The position numbers and the translations under genes were made by a program. The notes below the pieces were generated by a model, which saw only the letters and a program-made list of their open reading frames with translations, searched no databases and was not told the DNA's origin. Of a stretch of DNA of 64,000 bases, positions 8,990 to 16,270 are shown in pieces. The DNA comes from Psychromonas sp. psych-6C06. Lineage in GTDB: Bacteria; Pseudomonadota; Gammaproteobacteria; Enterobacterales; Psychromonadaceae. The stretch spans positions 372,001 to 436,000 of the forward strand of contig NZ_PIZM01000001.1 in assembly GCF_002835465.1 (NCBI RefSeq). Reading direction: 5' to 3'. Numbering within the stretch: the stretch's first letter is position 1; the number at the start of each line of letters is the position of its first letter.

Positions 8990-9328
8990 ATGCCAAAAGT
9001 TATATTTTTACCTCATGGAGAGCTATGTCCCGATGGACTTGTCGTTGAAGCCAAAGAGGGAGATACTGTTTTAGATCTTGCGCTTGCCAACCACATTCAC
9101 ATTGAGCATGCCTGTGAAAAATCATGCGCTTGTACGACTTGTCATGTTGTTGTGCGTGAAGGCTTTGATTCACTCGAAGAGAGTGATGAGCTGGAAGATG
9201 ACATGCTTGACAAAGCATGGGGATTAGAGCCAGAGTCACGTCTTGGCTGCCAAGCATGCGTGAAAGATGAAGATCTAGTGATTGAAATTCCTAAATATAC
9301 CGTTAATATCGTTTCAGAAAATCATTAA
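8990..9328 (+). CDS. fdx: ISC-type [2Fe-2S] ferredoxin
   Basis: 112 residues from ATG 8990 (MPKVIFLPHGELCPDG); a TTG six bases upstream is also in frame but gives a non-family N-terminus. Adrenodoxin-like ferredoxin with cluster cysteines C42, C48, C51 and C87; an extra cysteine (C46) is also present in the E. coli protein. It donates electrons during cluster assembly on IscU. Last gene of the isc operon here, since a strong terminator follows within 25 bp. Confidence 0.97.
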   Translation: MPKVIFLPHGELCPDGLVVEAKEGDTVLDLALANHIHIEHACEKSCACTTCHVVVREGFDSLEESDELEDDMLDKAWGLEPESRLGCQACVKDEDLVIEIPKYTVNIVSENH

Positions 9329-9349
9329 TCTGATTTAGCTATTATCTAT

Positions 9350-9393
9350 AAATGCCGTCCGTACTGTTTCAAGTAGTATGTGACGGCATTTTT
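9350..9393 (+). terminator. Rho-independent terminator of the isc operon
   Basis: AAATGCCGTC / GACGGCATTT stem extended by an inner GTACT / AGTAT arm with one bulge, then TTTTAATTAATT. It separates fdx from iscX, which in E. coli directly follows fdx. Confidence 0.8.
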
Positions 9394-9618
9394 AATTAAT
9401 TCGTACCTACTATTCAATTTCAGTTGAAACTCCTCCCTATAAACTCTTGCCATCATTCAATACTTCGCGTTTAATTAATCAAACATGGCCTAAGTCATTT
9501 ATCCGAGAAAAATTGAGATATCATCAAGTGCAGGAACAAAAAACTTCAATACGGAAATAGATGGTGCTTTCGAGCGATTAACTATGTTAGCTATTAATCG
9601 CATATTAACAAAAATAGG

Positions 9619-9653
9619 TTAATGATTAATGATTAATGATTAATGATTAATGG
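9619..9653 (+). repeat. Five tandem copies of heptamer TTAATGA
   Basis: Four perfect copies and a fifth ending in G; a further isolated copy is at 9662-9668. It is a short simple-sequence tract upstream of iscX and potentially variable in copy number between strains. Confidence 0.9.
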
Positions 9654-9708
9654 TTATTTGATTAATGACATTTCTACTTAGCGCCACTTTAATAATGAAC
9701 ATTATGCT

Positions 9709-9730
9709 GTTATTTAGTGGTTTTGGTATA
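9709..9730 (+). repeat. Lone terminal segment of dispersed repeat family A
   Basis: GTTATTTAGTGGTTTTGGTATA differs at one base from the right end of the full repeat copies (at 41353-41374 and, inverted, at 62292-62313). The TATAAG it creates at 9727-9732 is the best -10 element for iscX. Confidence 0.6.
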
Positions 9731-9749
9731 AGCTACAAAGGAGAATAAT

Positions 9750-9947
9750 ATGGAATTAAAATGGGTAGACTCTTTAGATATCGCACTAGCCTTAATTGAT
9801 AAATATCCTCAGCAAGACCCATTGCAAGTGCGCTTTACCGACTTACGTGATTGGGTATTGGCGCTTCAGGAGTTTGAAGATGATCCTAATCATTGTAGTG
9901 AACGCATTTTAGAAGCAATTCAGCAATGCTGGATTGAAGAAATTTAA
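9750..9947 (+). CDS. iscX: Fe-S assembly protein IscX
   Basis: 65 residues, acidic, with the family pattern LKWVDS.DIA.AL.DKYP..DP..VRFTDLRDWV and a conserved C-terminal ILEAIQQCWIEE. IscX binds IscS at the site also used by frataxin and modulates the rate of cluster assembly. GGAG lies seven bases upstream of the ATG. It is normally part of the isc operon; here it is separated by a terminator and 420 bp, so it likely has its own promoter. pepB follows 61 bp downstream, as in E. coli. Confidence 0.95.
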   Translation: MELKWVDSLDIALALIDKYPQQDPLQVRFTDLRDWVLALQEFEDDPNHCSERILEAIQQCWIEEI

Positions 9948-10008
9948 GATTCTTGGTTACCACAACTGTTAAACGGCGCTAAACGCTACGTTTTTATAAG
10001 GAATAACA

Positions 10009-11301
10009 ATGAGCAACAATTTTTTGGTGTCACTTAGCTTTGATGCTGCTTCTCCGCTATGGGGAAAAGGGGCGCTGTTAAGCTTTTCTGAAGCACAGGC
10101 GACCATTCATCTCGATAAACAAAAGTCACTTTTTACACAGGTACAAATGGCTGCGAGAAAGCTAGAAAGCATGTCGGTACAAGCGATTAAGCTGGTTGGT
10201 GAACATTGGGATTGCGAATTACGCTGGGCGTTCAGTCAAGGGTTATTTGATCCCAAGAAAGGCGCATTATTAAACTTCGGTGATGTAGATGAGTTACAAC
10301 TACAGACATTAACATCACGAAAATTGATAGTCGAATGGGTACGAAATACCATTAATCTTGGGCCTGAGGCGCTTTCTCCTGAGATGTTATGTGAAAAAGC
10401 CGCCTCATTGATTAAACATATTTCCGCTGATGAAAAACAATTGAGTTATAAGATTATTAGTGGTGAGCAACTGCTAGAGCATGAATTTCATGGTATCTAT
10501 CAAGTTGGGAGAGGCAGTGTTCGTCCAGGTGCAATGTTACAGCTTGATTTTAATCCAACCTATGATGATAACGCCCCTGTAGAATACGCGTTAATTGGTA
10601 AAGGCATCACCTTTGATTCGGGTGGGTATAGCCTAAAACCAAGTGGTGGCATGGCAACCATGAAAAGTGATATGGGAGGGGCCGCTACAATTGCCGGTGC
10701 CTTAGCCTTAGCAATTGTTAACGGGTTGCAAAAACGCGTTAAGTTATATTTGTGTTGCGCGGAAAATTTAGTAAGTGGTGACGCATTTAAGTTAGGCGAT
10801 GTGATCACCTATAAAAATGGTGTCACTGCTGAGATTCTTAATACTGATGCAGAAGGGCGGTTGGTGCTCGCTGATGGCTTATTGGCTGCACAGGACGACA
10901 ATCCTGCTAAAATTATTGATGCTGCTACATTAACAGGAGCGGCTAAAATGGCTGTTGGTCGTGATTATAACTGTGTGCTCAGTATGGATGATCAATTTGT
11001 TGAAGTGGCTACGCAGGCTGCGAAATTGCAAAATGAGATGCTTTGGCGTCTACCTTTTGAACCATTTCACCGACAACAAATTAGTTCACCCTTTGCTGAT
11101 ATTGCTAATATCCACAGTGGCGATGGCATGGCGGGGGCTTCAACAGCAACGGCTTTCTTAGCTAACTTTGTTAAAACACCAGAAAAAAATTGGCTGCATT
11201 TTGACCTTTCTGGAAGCTATCAGCCGGGACCAAATCAGTTGTGGTCTGCGGGTGCAAAAGGGCACGGTGTGATGACCTTAAGTGAGATAATTCTCGCTTA
11301 G
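10009..11301 (+). CDS. pepB: Aminopeptidase B (M17 leucyl aminopeptidase family)
   Basis: 430 residues (E. coli PepB has 427). M17 family: a variable N-terminal half, then the catalytic half with GKGITFDSGGYSLKPSGG, MKSDMGGAA, and NTDAEGRLVLADGL, which supply the two-metal ligands and the active-site lysine and arginine. Cytoplasmic hexamer that trims small peptides. Its place after iscX matches the enterobacterial order iscX-pepB. A Rho-independent terminator follows 23 bases after the stop. Confidence 0.95.
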   Translation: MSNNFLVSLSFDAASPLWGKGALLSFSEAQATIHLDKQKSLFTQVQMAARKLESMSVQAIKLVGEHWDCELRWAFSQGLFDPKKGALLNFGDVDELQLQTLTSRKLIVEWVRNTINLGPEALSPEMLCEKAASLIKHISADEKQLSYKIISGEQLLEHEFHGIYQVGRGSVRPGAMLQLDFNPTYDDNAPVEYALIGKGITFDSGGYSLKPSGGMATMKSDMGGAATIAGALALAIVNGLQKRVKLYLCCAENLVSGDAFKLGDVITYKNGVTAEILNTDAEGRLVLADGLLAAQDDNPAKIIDAATLTGAAKMAVGRDYNCVLSMDDQFVEVATQAAKLQNEMLWRLPFEPFHRQQISSPFADIANIHSGDGMAGASTATAFLANFVKTPEKNWLHFDLSGSYQPGPNQLWSAGAKGHGVMTLSEIILA

Positions 11302-11324
11302 TGAAATTTTTCACTGAGACTTTT

Positions 11325-11357
11325 AAAAACACGGTTTTTACCGTGTTTTTTATTTTT
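11325..11357 (+). terminator. Terminator after pepB
   Basis: Ten-base stem AAAAACACGG / CCGTGTTTTT with a six-base loop, followed by TTATTTTT. Confidence 0.9.
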
Positions 11358-11504
11358 AGTCGCAGGGTATGGTTTATGCTCACAATGTCCTTATGGCAAA
11401 AGAATTAAAAAGGTTATTCGCCTTATTTGTTAAAATTTACGCTGCCTGTATTGTGAATTTTATTCAGAACATCTTGTTCTTAGCCACCTTGTGGTCAGCT
11501 GAAG

Positions 11505-11624
11505 TTGTTAAAATCGTTCCGTATAATTGTGTAAAGATAGAACAACTAACTTGCGCATCTCACGCCTTGATAGTTTAAATTTTTCCTATGCAATACTAGA
11601 TCAATTTCTAAACCACATTGGTAT
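11505..11624 (-). repeat. Decayed copy of dispersed repeat family A
   Basis: Read on the minus strand it begins ATACCAAT, then TGATC, TATTGCATAGGAAAAA, CAAGGCG, GTTGTTC and TTTAC in the same order and spacing as the copies at 41215 and 62292. It is clearly related but much diverged; the other end is not distinct. Confidence 0.6.
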
Positions 11625-11780
11625 TCATTTAGTGCGCTGACTTGAGACAGAATTTGCCAATTTTATGCAGAGAGATTGCTCTGTTATTTAGTCGCGTTGT
11701 AATCAATGAGCTATCGCATAAAAAGCAAAAAGTGTGACGATTTTTAAGCCTACAAATATCCACCTTGATCCTTGGCTTAT

Positions 11781-11809
11781 TTTGCATCTTGCATGGTAAC
11801 GGGTATAAT
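11781..11809 (+). promoter_or_regulatory. Probable promoter of rlmKL
   Basis: TTTGCA (11781-11786), a 17 bp spacer and a perfect TATAAT (11804-11809), 49 bp before the rlmKL start codon. Confidence 0.6.
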
Positions 11810-11857
11810 GCACAACATTTTATTTTCCGCTCGTCCATATAACCCCAGAGAACCAAT

Positions 11858-14128
11858 ATGCAAAAAATGCAAAGTTATTTTATTCCAACCGCAAAAGGTT
11901 TAGCCCCACTACTTGAGGTGGAGCTAAAAGAGATGGGGATTGAAAACCCTAAGCAGATGAATGGTGGGGTTAGCTTCGATGGTTCACTTGAGCAGGGATA
12001 TCAAGTCTGTTTATGGTCTCGTTTTGCCTCGCGTGTTTTACTCAAATTGAGCGAATTTAAAGTACTCAATTCACTTGATCTTTATTTAGGGTGTAGCAAT
12101 ATTCCATGGGAAGAACATTTTGATATACACAGTACGTTTTCGATCGATTTCTCAGGTAGTAACGATGAAATTCGTAATACGCAATTTGGCGCACTAAAGA
12201 TTAAAGATGCGATAGTTGATAGATTCCGTAAAAAGTTTGATGAGCAACGACCTAATGTTGAAAAACGCGATGCAGATATTCGTTTCAACGGCCGTTTATG
12301 GAAAGATAAAGCGACGATTTATTTAGACCTTTCAGGCTCTCCACTACATATTCGTGGTTACCGTACTATCGCCGGTGAAGCACCGTTGCGTGAAACGTTA
12401 GCTGCCGGTATTGTTAAGCGCAGTGGCTGGAAAGGCGAAGCATTACTTGACCCAATGTGTGGCTCTGGCACTGTTATCATTGAGGCCGCTATGATGGCGT
12501 TAAATATTGCACCGGGCACACTACGACCCACCTTTGGTTTCGAAAAATGGAAAAAACATGACGAAGCGTGCTGGAAAACACTTAAAACATCGGCGCAAGT
12601 GTATGGTCGTCGTGCAGTAAAAGATTGTGAAACAAAGTTTTTCGCTTCAGATTTAAGCCAAGAGATGATTCGTATTGCCAAACAAAACGCACAACGTGCG
12701 GGTGTCGCTGAATTAATCGAGTTTTCTGTGCAGGATGCTAAAAAAGTACGTCCAGCTGAAGAGTTAGAAACAGGTATGATAATCTCTAACCCGCCGTACG
12801 GTGAACGATTAGGTGGTTTCAGCGATACGATCACGCTTTACACTGAATTAGGGGCACATTTTAAAGATGCCTTTGCGGGTTGGAATTTAGCGATGTTTGC
12901 TATGGATACTGAGCTATTAAGCTGTTTAGGTATGCGTGCGGCTAAAAGCTTTAAATTCTTTAATGGCCCGATAGAGTGTGTACTTAAAAACTACCGTATT
13001 TCTGCTAAACGTCCTGTTGAAGATGCGCCAGCGCCAACAAAACAGAATGCTGCAAAAGAAGCGACAGGCACGATTAACCCTTGGACAATGGGCCGTGGCG
13101 ATGAAGCGGATGAACAAAGTTTTGCAATGGGTGAAGAGACAGAATCTGAAATTGTCTTTAAAGAGGTTAAGCAGATAAAACCTGCTATCTATTCAGAGGC
13201 CTTTGCTAATCGTCTATCAAAAAATCTAAAAAAACTAGAGAAGTGGGCACAGCGTGAAAATGTTGAGTGCTACCGCTTATACGATGCTGATCTACCTGAA
13301 TATAATGTGGCTATCGACCGTTACGGCGAATATATTATTATTCAAGAGTACCGCGCCCCGAAAGAGATTGAACTCGGTAAAACGCGTCGTCGCTTTTTAG
13401 ATGTCGTTTCAACGGTACGATATATGCTGGACTTGTCCGATGATAAACTGGTCATCAAAGTACGAGAGCGTCAAAAAGGGCGTAAACAGTATGAGAAAAT
13501 GGATGCTAAAAAGCAGTCTCTTATTATGCATGAAGGGCCGGCTAAGCTGATTGTTAATCTGCAAGACTACTTAGATACAGGGCTCTTTTTAGATCACCGC
13601 CCAGTACGTTTAAAAATTGGCAAAATGGCGCAGGGTAAAGACTTCTTAAATCTATTCTGTTATACCGCAACGGCATCTGTACATGCAGCCTTAGGCGGTG
13701 CTAAATCAACAACTAGTGTTGATATGTCAAACACCTATCTTGCTTGGGGTGAAAAGAACTTTGCAGAAAATGGCATTAAAGGTCAGCATCAATTTATTCA
13801 GCAAGATTGTATTAAATGGTTACAACATGCTCATGAAACCTTTGATCTTATCTTTATCGACCCACCAACGTTTTCAAACTCAAAGCGCATGAGTGATGTG
13901 TTTGATGTACAAGATGATCATGTCGATTTATTAACTTCTGCAAGCGCGCGTTTAAATGCTGGTGGCGAAATTATCTTCTCAAACAATAAACGTAACTTTA
14001 AGTTAGACCTAGATGCGATTAAAGCACTCGGTTTTTATGTTAAAGATATCTCTAAAGCCTCTATTCCTGAGGACTTTAAACGTAATCAAAAAATCCACCA
14101 ATGTTGGATTCTAAGCAAACATGACTAA
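11858..14128 (+). CDS. rlmL: Fused 23S rRNA methyltransferase RlmKL (m2G2445 / m7G2069)
   Basis: 756 residues, about 50 more than E. coli RlmL. Order: N-terminal THUMP region; RlmL methyltransferase with DPMCGSGTVIIEAAMM and the catalytic NPPYGERLGG; then a linker; then RlmK with LNLFCYTATASVHAALGGA, DMSNTYLAWG and FDLIFIDPPTFSNSKRM. The extra length is in the linker (about residues 388-445), which is rich in A, E, P and T and poorly ordered in appearance. It methylates 23S rRNA at two sites during 50S assembly. The end overlaps the next gene by 8 bp, so rlmL, the glutaredoxin-like gene and uup form one transcription unit. Confidence 0.97.
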   Translation: MQKMQSYFIPTAKGLAPLLEVELKEMGIENPKQMNGGVSFDGSLEQGYQVCLWSRFASRVLLKLSEFKVLNSLDLYLGCSNIPWEEHFDIHSTFSIDFSGSNDEIRNTQFGALKIKDAIVDRFRKKFDEQRPNVEKRDADIRFNGRLWKDKATIYLDLSGSPLHIRGYRTIAGEAPLRETLAAGIVKRSGWKGEALLDPMCGSGTVIIEAAMMALNIAPGTLRPTFGFEKWKKHDEACWKTLKTSAQVYGRRAVKDCETKFFASDLSQEMIRIAKQNAQRAGVAELIEFSVQDAKKVRPAEELETGMIISNPPYGERLGGFSDTITLYTELGAHFKDAFAGWNLAMFAMDTELLSCLGMRAAKSFKFFNGPIECVLKNYRISAKRPVEDAPAPTKQNAAKEATGTINPWTMGRGDEADEQSFAMGEETESEIVFKEVKQIKPAIYSEAFANRLSKNLKKLEKWAQRENVECYRLYDADLPEYNVAIDRYGEYIIIQEYRAPKEIELGKTRRRFLDVVSTVRYMLDLSDDKLVIKVRERQKGRKQYEKMDAKKQSLIMHEGPAKLIVNLQDYLDTGLFLDHRPVRLKIGKMAQGKDFLNLFCYTATASVHAALGGAKSTTSVDMSNTYLAWGEKNFAENGIKGQHQFIQQDCIKWLQHAHETFDLIFIDPPTFSNSKRMSDVFDVQDDHVDLLTSASARLNAGGEIIFSNNKRNFKLDLDAIKALGFYVKDISKASIPEDFKRNQKIHQCWILSKHD

Positions 14129-14351
14129 ACGCGTAACACTCTATTTTACCGATGGCTGTCATCTCTGTGATGACGCCTTGGCATTAATAGAACGGCTCAA
14201 CTTGTGCTATCAAAAAGTCGATATTATTGACTCTGATAGGCTCGTTGCGCTTTATGCAACCCGAATTCCCGTTGTAGAAAATGAATCTGGTTTAACGCTT
14301 AATTGGCCATTTTCATTGCAACAATTACAACACTTTATAGAAGAGAATTAA
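14121..14351 (+). CDS. Glutaredoxin-like protein (DUF836 type)
   Basis: 76 residues with a thioredoxin fold: VTLYFTDGCHLCDDALAL carries a CxxC (C14, C17) and RIPVV has the cis-proline. It resembles the small glutaredoxin-like DUF836 proteins often encoded between rlmL and uup in gammaproteobacteria. Redox activity is plausible from the motif but unproven. It overlaps rlmL by 8 bp, and its stop codon shares a base with the uup start (TAATG), which indicates translational coupling. Confidence 0.85.
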   Translation: MTKRVTLYFTDGCHLCDDALALIERLNLCYQKVDIIDSDRLVALYATRIPVVENESGLTLNWPFSLQQLQHFIEEN

Positions 14352-16264
14352 TGGCACTATTAACCTTACATAATGCTGAACTTGCCTTTGGCGATAACCC
14401 ATTATTAGATAAAAGTAACTTAGTGATTGAACCCAATGAACGTGTTTGTTTAGTGGGAAGAAATGGCGCGGGTAAATCAACACTATTGAAAGTATTAGAT
14501 GGACGTATTCAGCTTGATGATGGTTCATTACTGATCAATACCGATGTAAAAGTAGCCCGCTTAGAGCAAGATCCCCCCAGTGCAAATACTATGAGCGCCT
14601 ATGACTTTGTTGCGTCAGGTATGGATGATGTTGGCGACGTATTAAAAGAGTACCACCATCAACTCGTGATTATTGAATCAGATTGCAGTGAAAAACAGCT
14701 TAATAAATTAGCTAAACTGCAAGAAAAGTTAGATCAACTAGACGGTTGGCAGCTAGACAGCAAAATTAATCAAATCCTTGATCGCTTAGCCATATCGCCA
14801 GAAACCAACCTTGATGAACTTTCCGGTGGGTGGTTACGTAAAGTCGCATTAGCGAAAGCTTTAGTTAATGATCCTGATTTACTGCTTTTAGATGAGCCAA
14901 CCAATCACTTGGATGTTGGCACTATTGAATGGCTTGAGCAATTTTTATTAAGTTTTAAAGGGGCAATTGTTTTTATTAGCCATGATAGAGAATTTATTCG
15001 CCGTTTATCGACACGTATTATTGATATCGATCGCGGTAATTTAAGCTCTTGGCCGGGTGGTTATGATGCTTACTTAGTGGCTAAAGAAGAAGCGCTACGT
15101 GTTGAAGATGAACAAAATGCGGAGTTTGATCGTAAATTAGCGATTGAAGAAAAATGGATACGTCAAGGCATCAAAGCACGTCGTACCCGTAATGAAGGGC
15201 GTGTACGTGCTTTAAAAGCATTACGAAATGAACGTGCTGACCGCCAAAATGTACAGGGCAAAGCAAAAATTAATATTGATGTCGCTAGTCGCTCTGGAAA
15301 AATTATTTTTGAAGCGGAAGATGTTTCTTACAGTTACGAAGATTTAAGCATCGTTAAAAACTTCTCAACTACGATCATGCGTGGTGATAAAATCGCATTT
15401 ATCGGTCGCAATGGTTGCGGTAAAAGTACCGTACTAAAACTGTTTTTAGACCAGTTACAGCCTGATGCTGGCACACTTAAGTGTGGAACTAAGCTTGAAG
15501 TGGCTTATTTTGACCAATATCGCGATACCTTAGACCCTGAAAAATCAGTGATGGATAATCTTGCTGAGGGCAAACAGGAAGTAGAAGTAAATGGTCATAA
15601 ACGCCATGTTTTAGGTTACCTGCAAGATTTTCTCTTCCATCCTGTACGTGCCAGAACGCCTGTAAAAGCATTATCTGGTGGTGAAAAAAATCGTCTTTTA
15701 CTTGCCAAAATTTTCTTAAAACCGAACAATTTACTGATTCTTGATGAACCTACGAATGATCTGGATGTCGAAACGCTTGAACTGTTAGAAGAGTTGTTAG
15801 CGGATTATCAAGGCACGTTATTATTAGTGAGCCACGATCGTAGCTTTGTTGATAATACCGTTACGCATACTTGGTTCTTTGATGGTAATGGTAACATTGA
15901 ACAGTTTGTCGGTGGTTTTAGTGATGCAGCAAGACACAAAGCGCAAAGTGAACAGACGCAGAATGTGGCTAAAAAAACTGAGAAAAAGAACACCGCTGTA
16001 AAACCACAAGCACAGGCAAAACCTAAAGCAACGAAGAAGCTTTCTTATAAGATGCAATTAGAGTTAGATGCGCTACCAAGAGAGCTTGAAGAGTTAGAGA
16101 GTCGTGTTGAAGAGTTGCAAGCAATGATTAATACACCTGAATTTTTCACAAAAGATAAACAAGATGCTGATATGTTTCTTGCTGATTTGGCGAGTACAGA
16201 AGAAAAGTTAGAGGTTGCCTTTGAGCGTTGGGAACATCTAGAAGAGTTAAAAAACGGAGAATAA
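14351..16264 (+). CDS. uup: ABC-F ATPase Uup
   Basis: 637 residues from ATG 14351 (E. coli Uup 635). Two ATP-binding cassettes: Walker A GRNGAGKST and GRNGCGKST, signatures LSGGWLRK and LSGGEKNR, Walker B LLLDEPTNHLD and LILDEPTNDLD. There is a charged inter-domain linker and a C-terminal coiled coil that binds DNA in E. coli. No membrane part, so it acts in the cytosol; Uup reduces precise transposon excision and is implicated in ribosome and branched-DNA functions. The upstream in-frame start at 14303 lies inside the previous gene and is rejected. Confidence 0.96.
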   Translation: MALLTLHNAELAFGDNPLLDKSNLVIEPNERVCLVGRNGAGKSTLLKVLDGRIQLDDGSLLINTDVKVARLEQDPPSANTMSAYDFVASGMDDVGDVLKEYHHQLVIIESDCSEKQLNKLAKLQEKLDQLDGWQLDSKINQILDRLAISPETNLDELSGGWLRKVALAKALVNDPDLLLLDEPTNHLDVGTIEWLEQFLLSFKGAIVFISHDREFIRRLSTRIIDIDRGNLSSWPGGYDAYLVAKEEALRVEDEQNAEFDRKLAIEEKWIRQGIKARRTRNEGRVRALKALRNERADRQNVQGKAKINIDVASRSGKIIFEAEDVSYSYEDLSIVKNFSTTIMRGDKIAFIGRNGCGKSTVLKLFLDQLQPDAGTLKCGTKLEVAYFDQYRDTLDPEKSVMDNLAEGKQEVEVNGHKRHVLGYLQDFLFHPVRARTPVKALSGGEKNRLLLAKIFLKPNNLLILDEPTNDLDVETLELLEELLADYQGTLLLVSHDRSFVDNTVTHTWFFDGNGNIEQFVGGFSDAARHKAQSEQTQNVAKKTEKKNTAVKPQAQAKPKATKKLSYKMQLELDALPRELEELESRVEELQAMINTPEFFTKDKQDADMFLADLASTEEKLEVAFERWEHLEELKNGE

Positions 16265-16270
16265 TGTTAC

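Larger units (their letters stand above)
9394..9749. other. Gene-free spacer between fdx terminator and iscX
   Basis: About 355 bp without a credible reading frame. It holds an 8 bp inverted repeat GCGATTAA / TTAATCGC (9574-9601), a heptamer tandem repeat (9619-9653) and a lone end of a dispersed repeat (9709-9730). I see nothing else. It could be the decayed site of an insertion that split iscX from the operon. Confidence 0.6.
11358..11857. other. Gene-free spacer between pepB and rlmKL
   Basis: About 500 bp. Two short open frames exist (69 and 75 codons, one on each strand), but neither has a recognisable sequence or a good ribosome site, and the first overlaps a repeat. The spacer holds a decayed family A repeat (11505-11624) and the probable rlmKL promoter. 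Confidence 0.6.

Noticed and set aside
9619-9653. CRISPR-like array from regular short repeats
   Set aside because: Units are seven bases and contiguous without spacers; it is a simple tandem repeat.
11369-11578. 69-codon open frame between pepB and rlmKL
   Set aside because: No recognisable sequence, weak ribosome site, overlaps a decayed repeat.
11629-11856. 75-codon minus-strand open frame upstream of rlmKL
   Set aside because: It covers the rlmKL promoter; Cys- and Lys-rich composition is like a random AT-rich frame.
12358-12834. 158-codon minus-strand open frame within rlmKL
   Set aside because: Antisense shadow; no start context and no recognisable motif.
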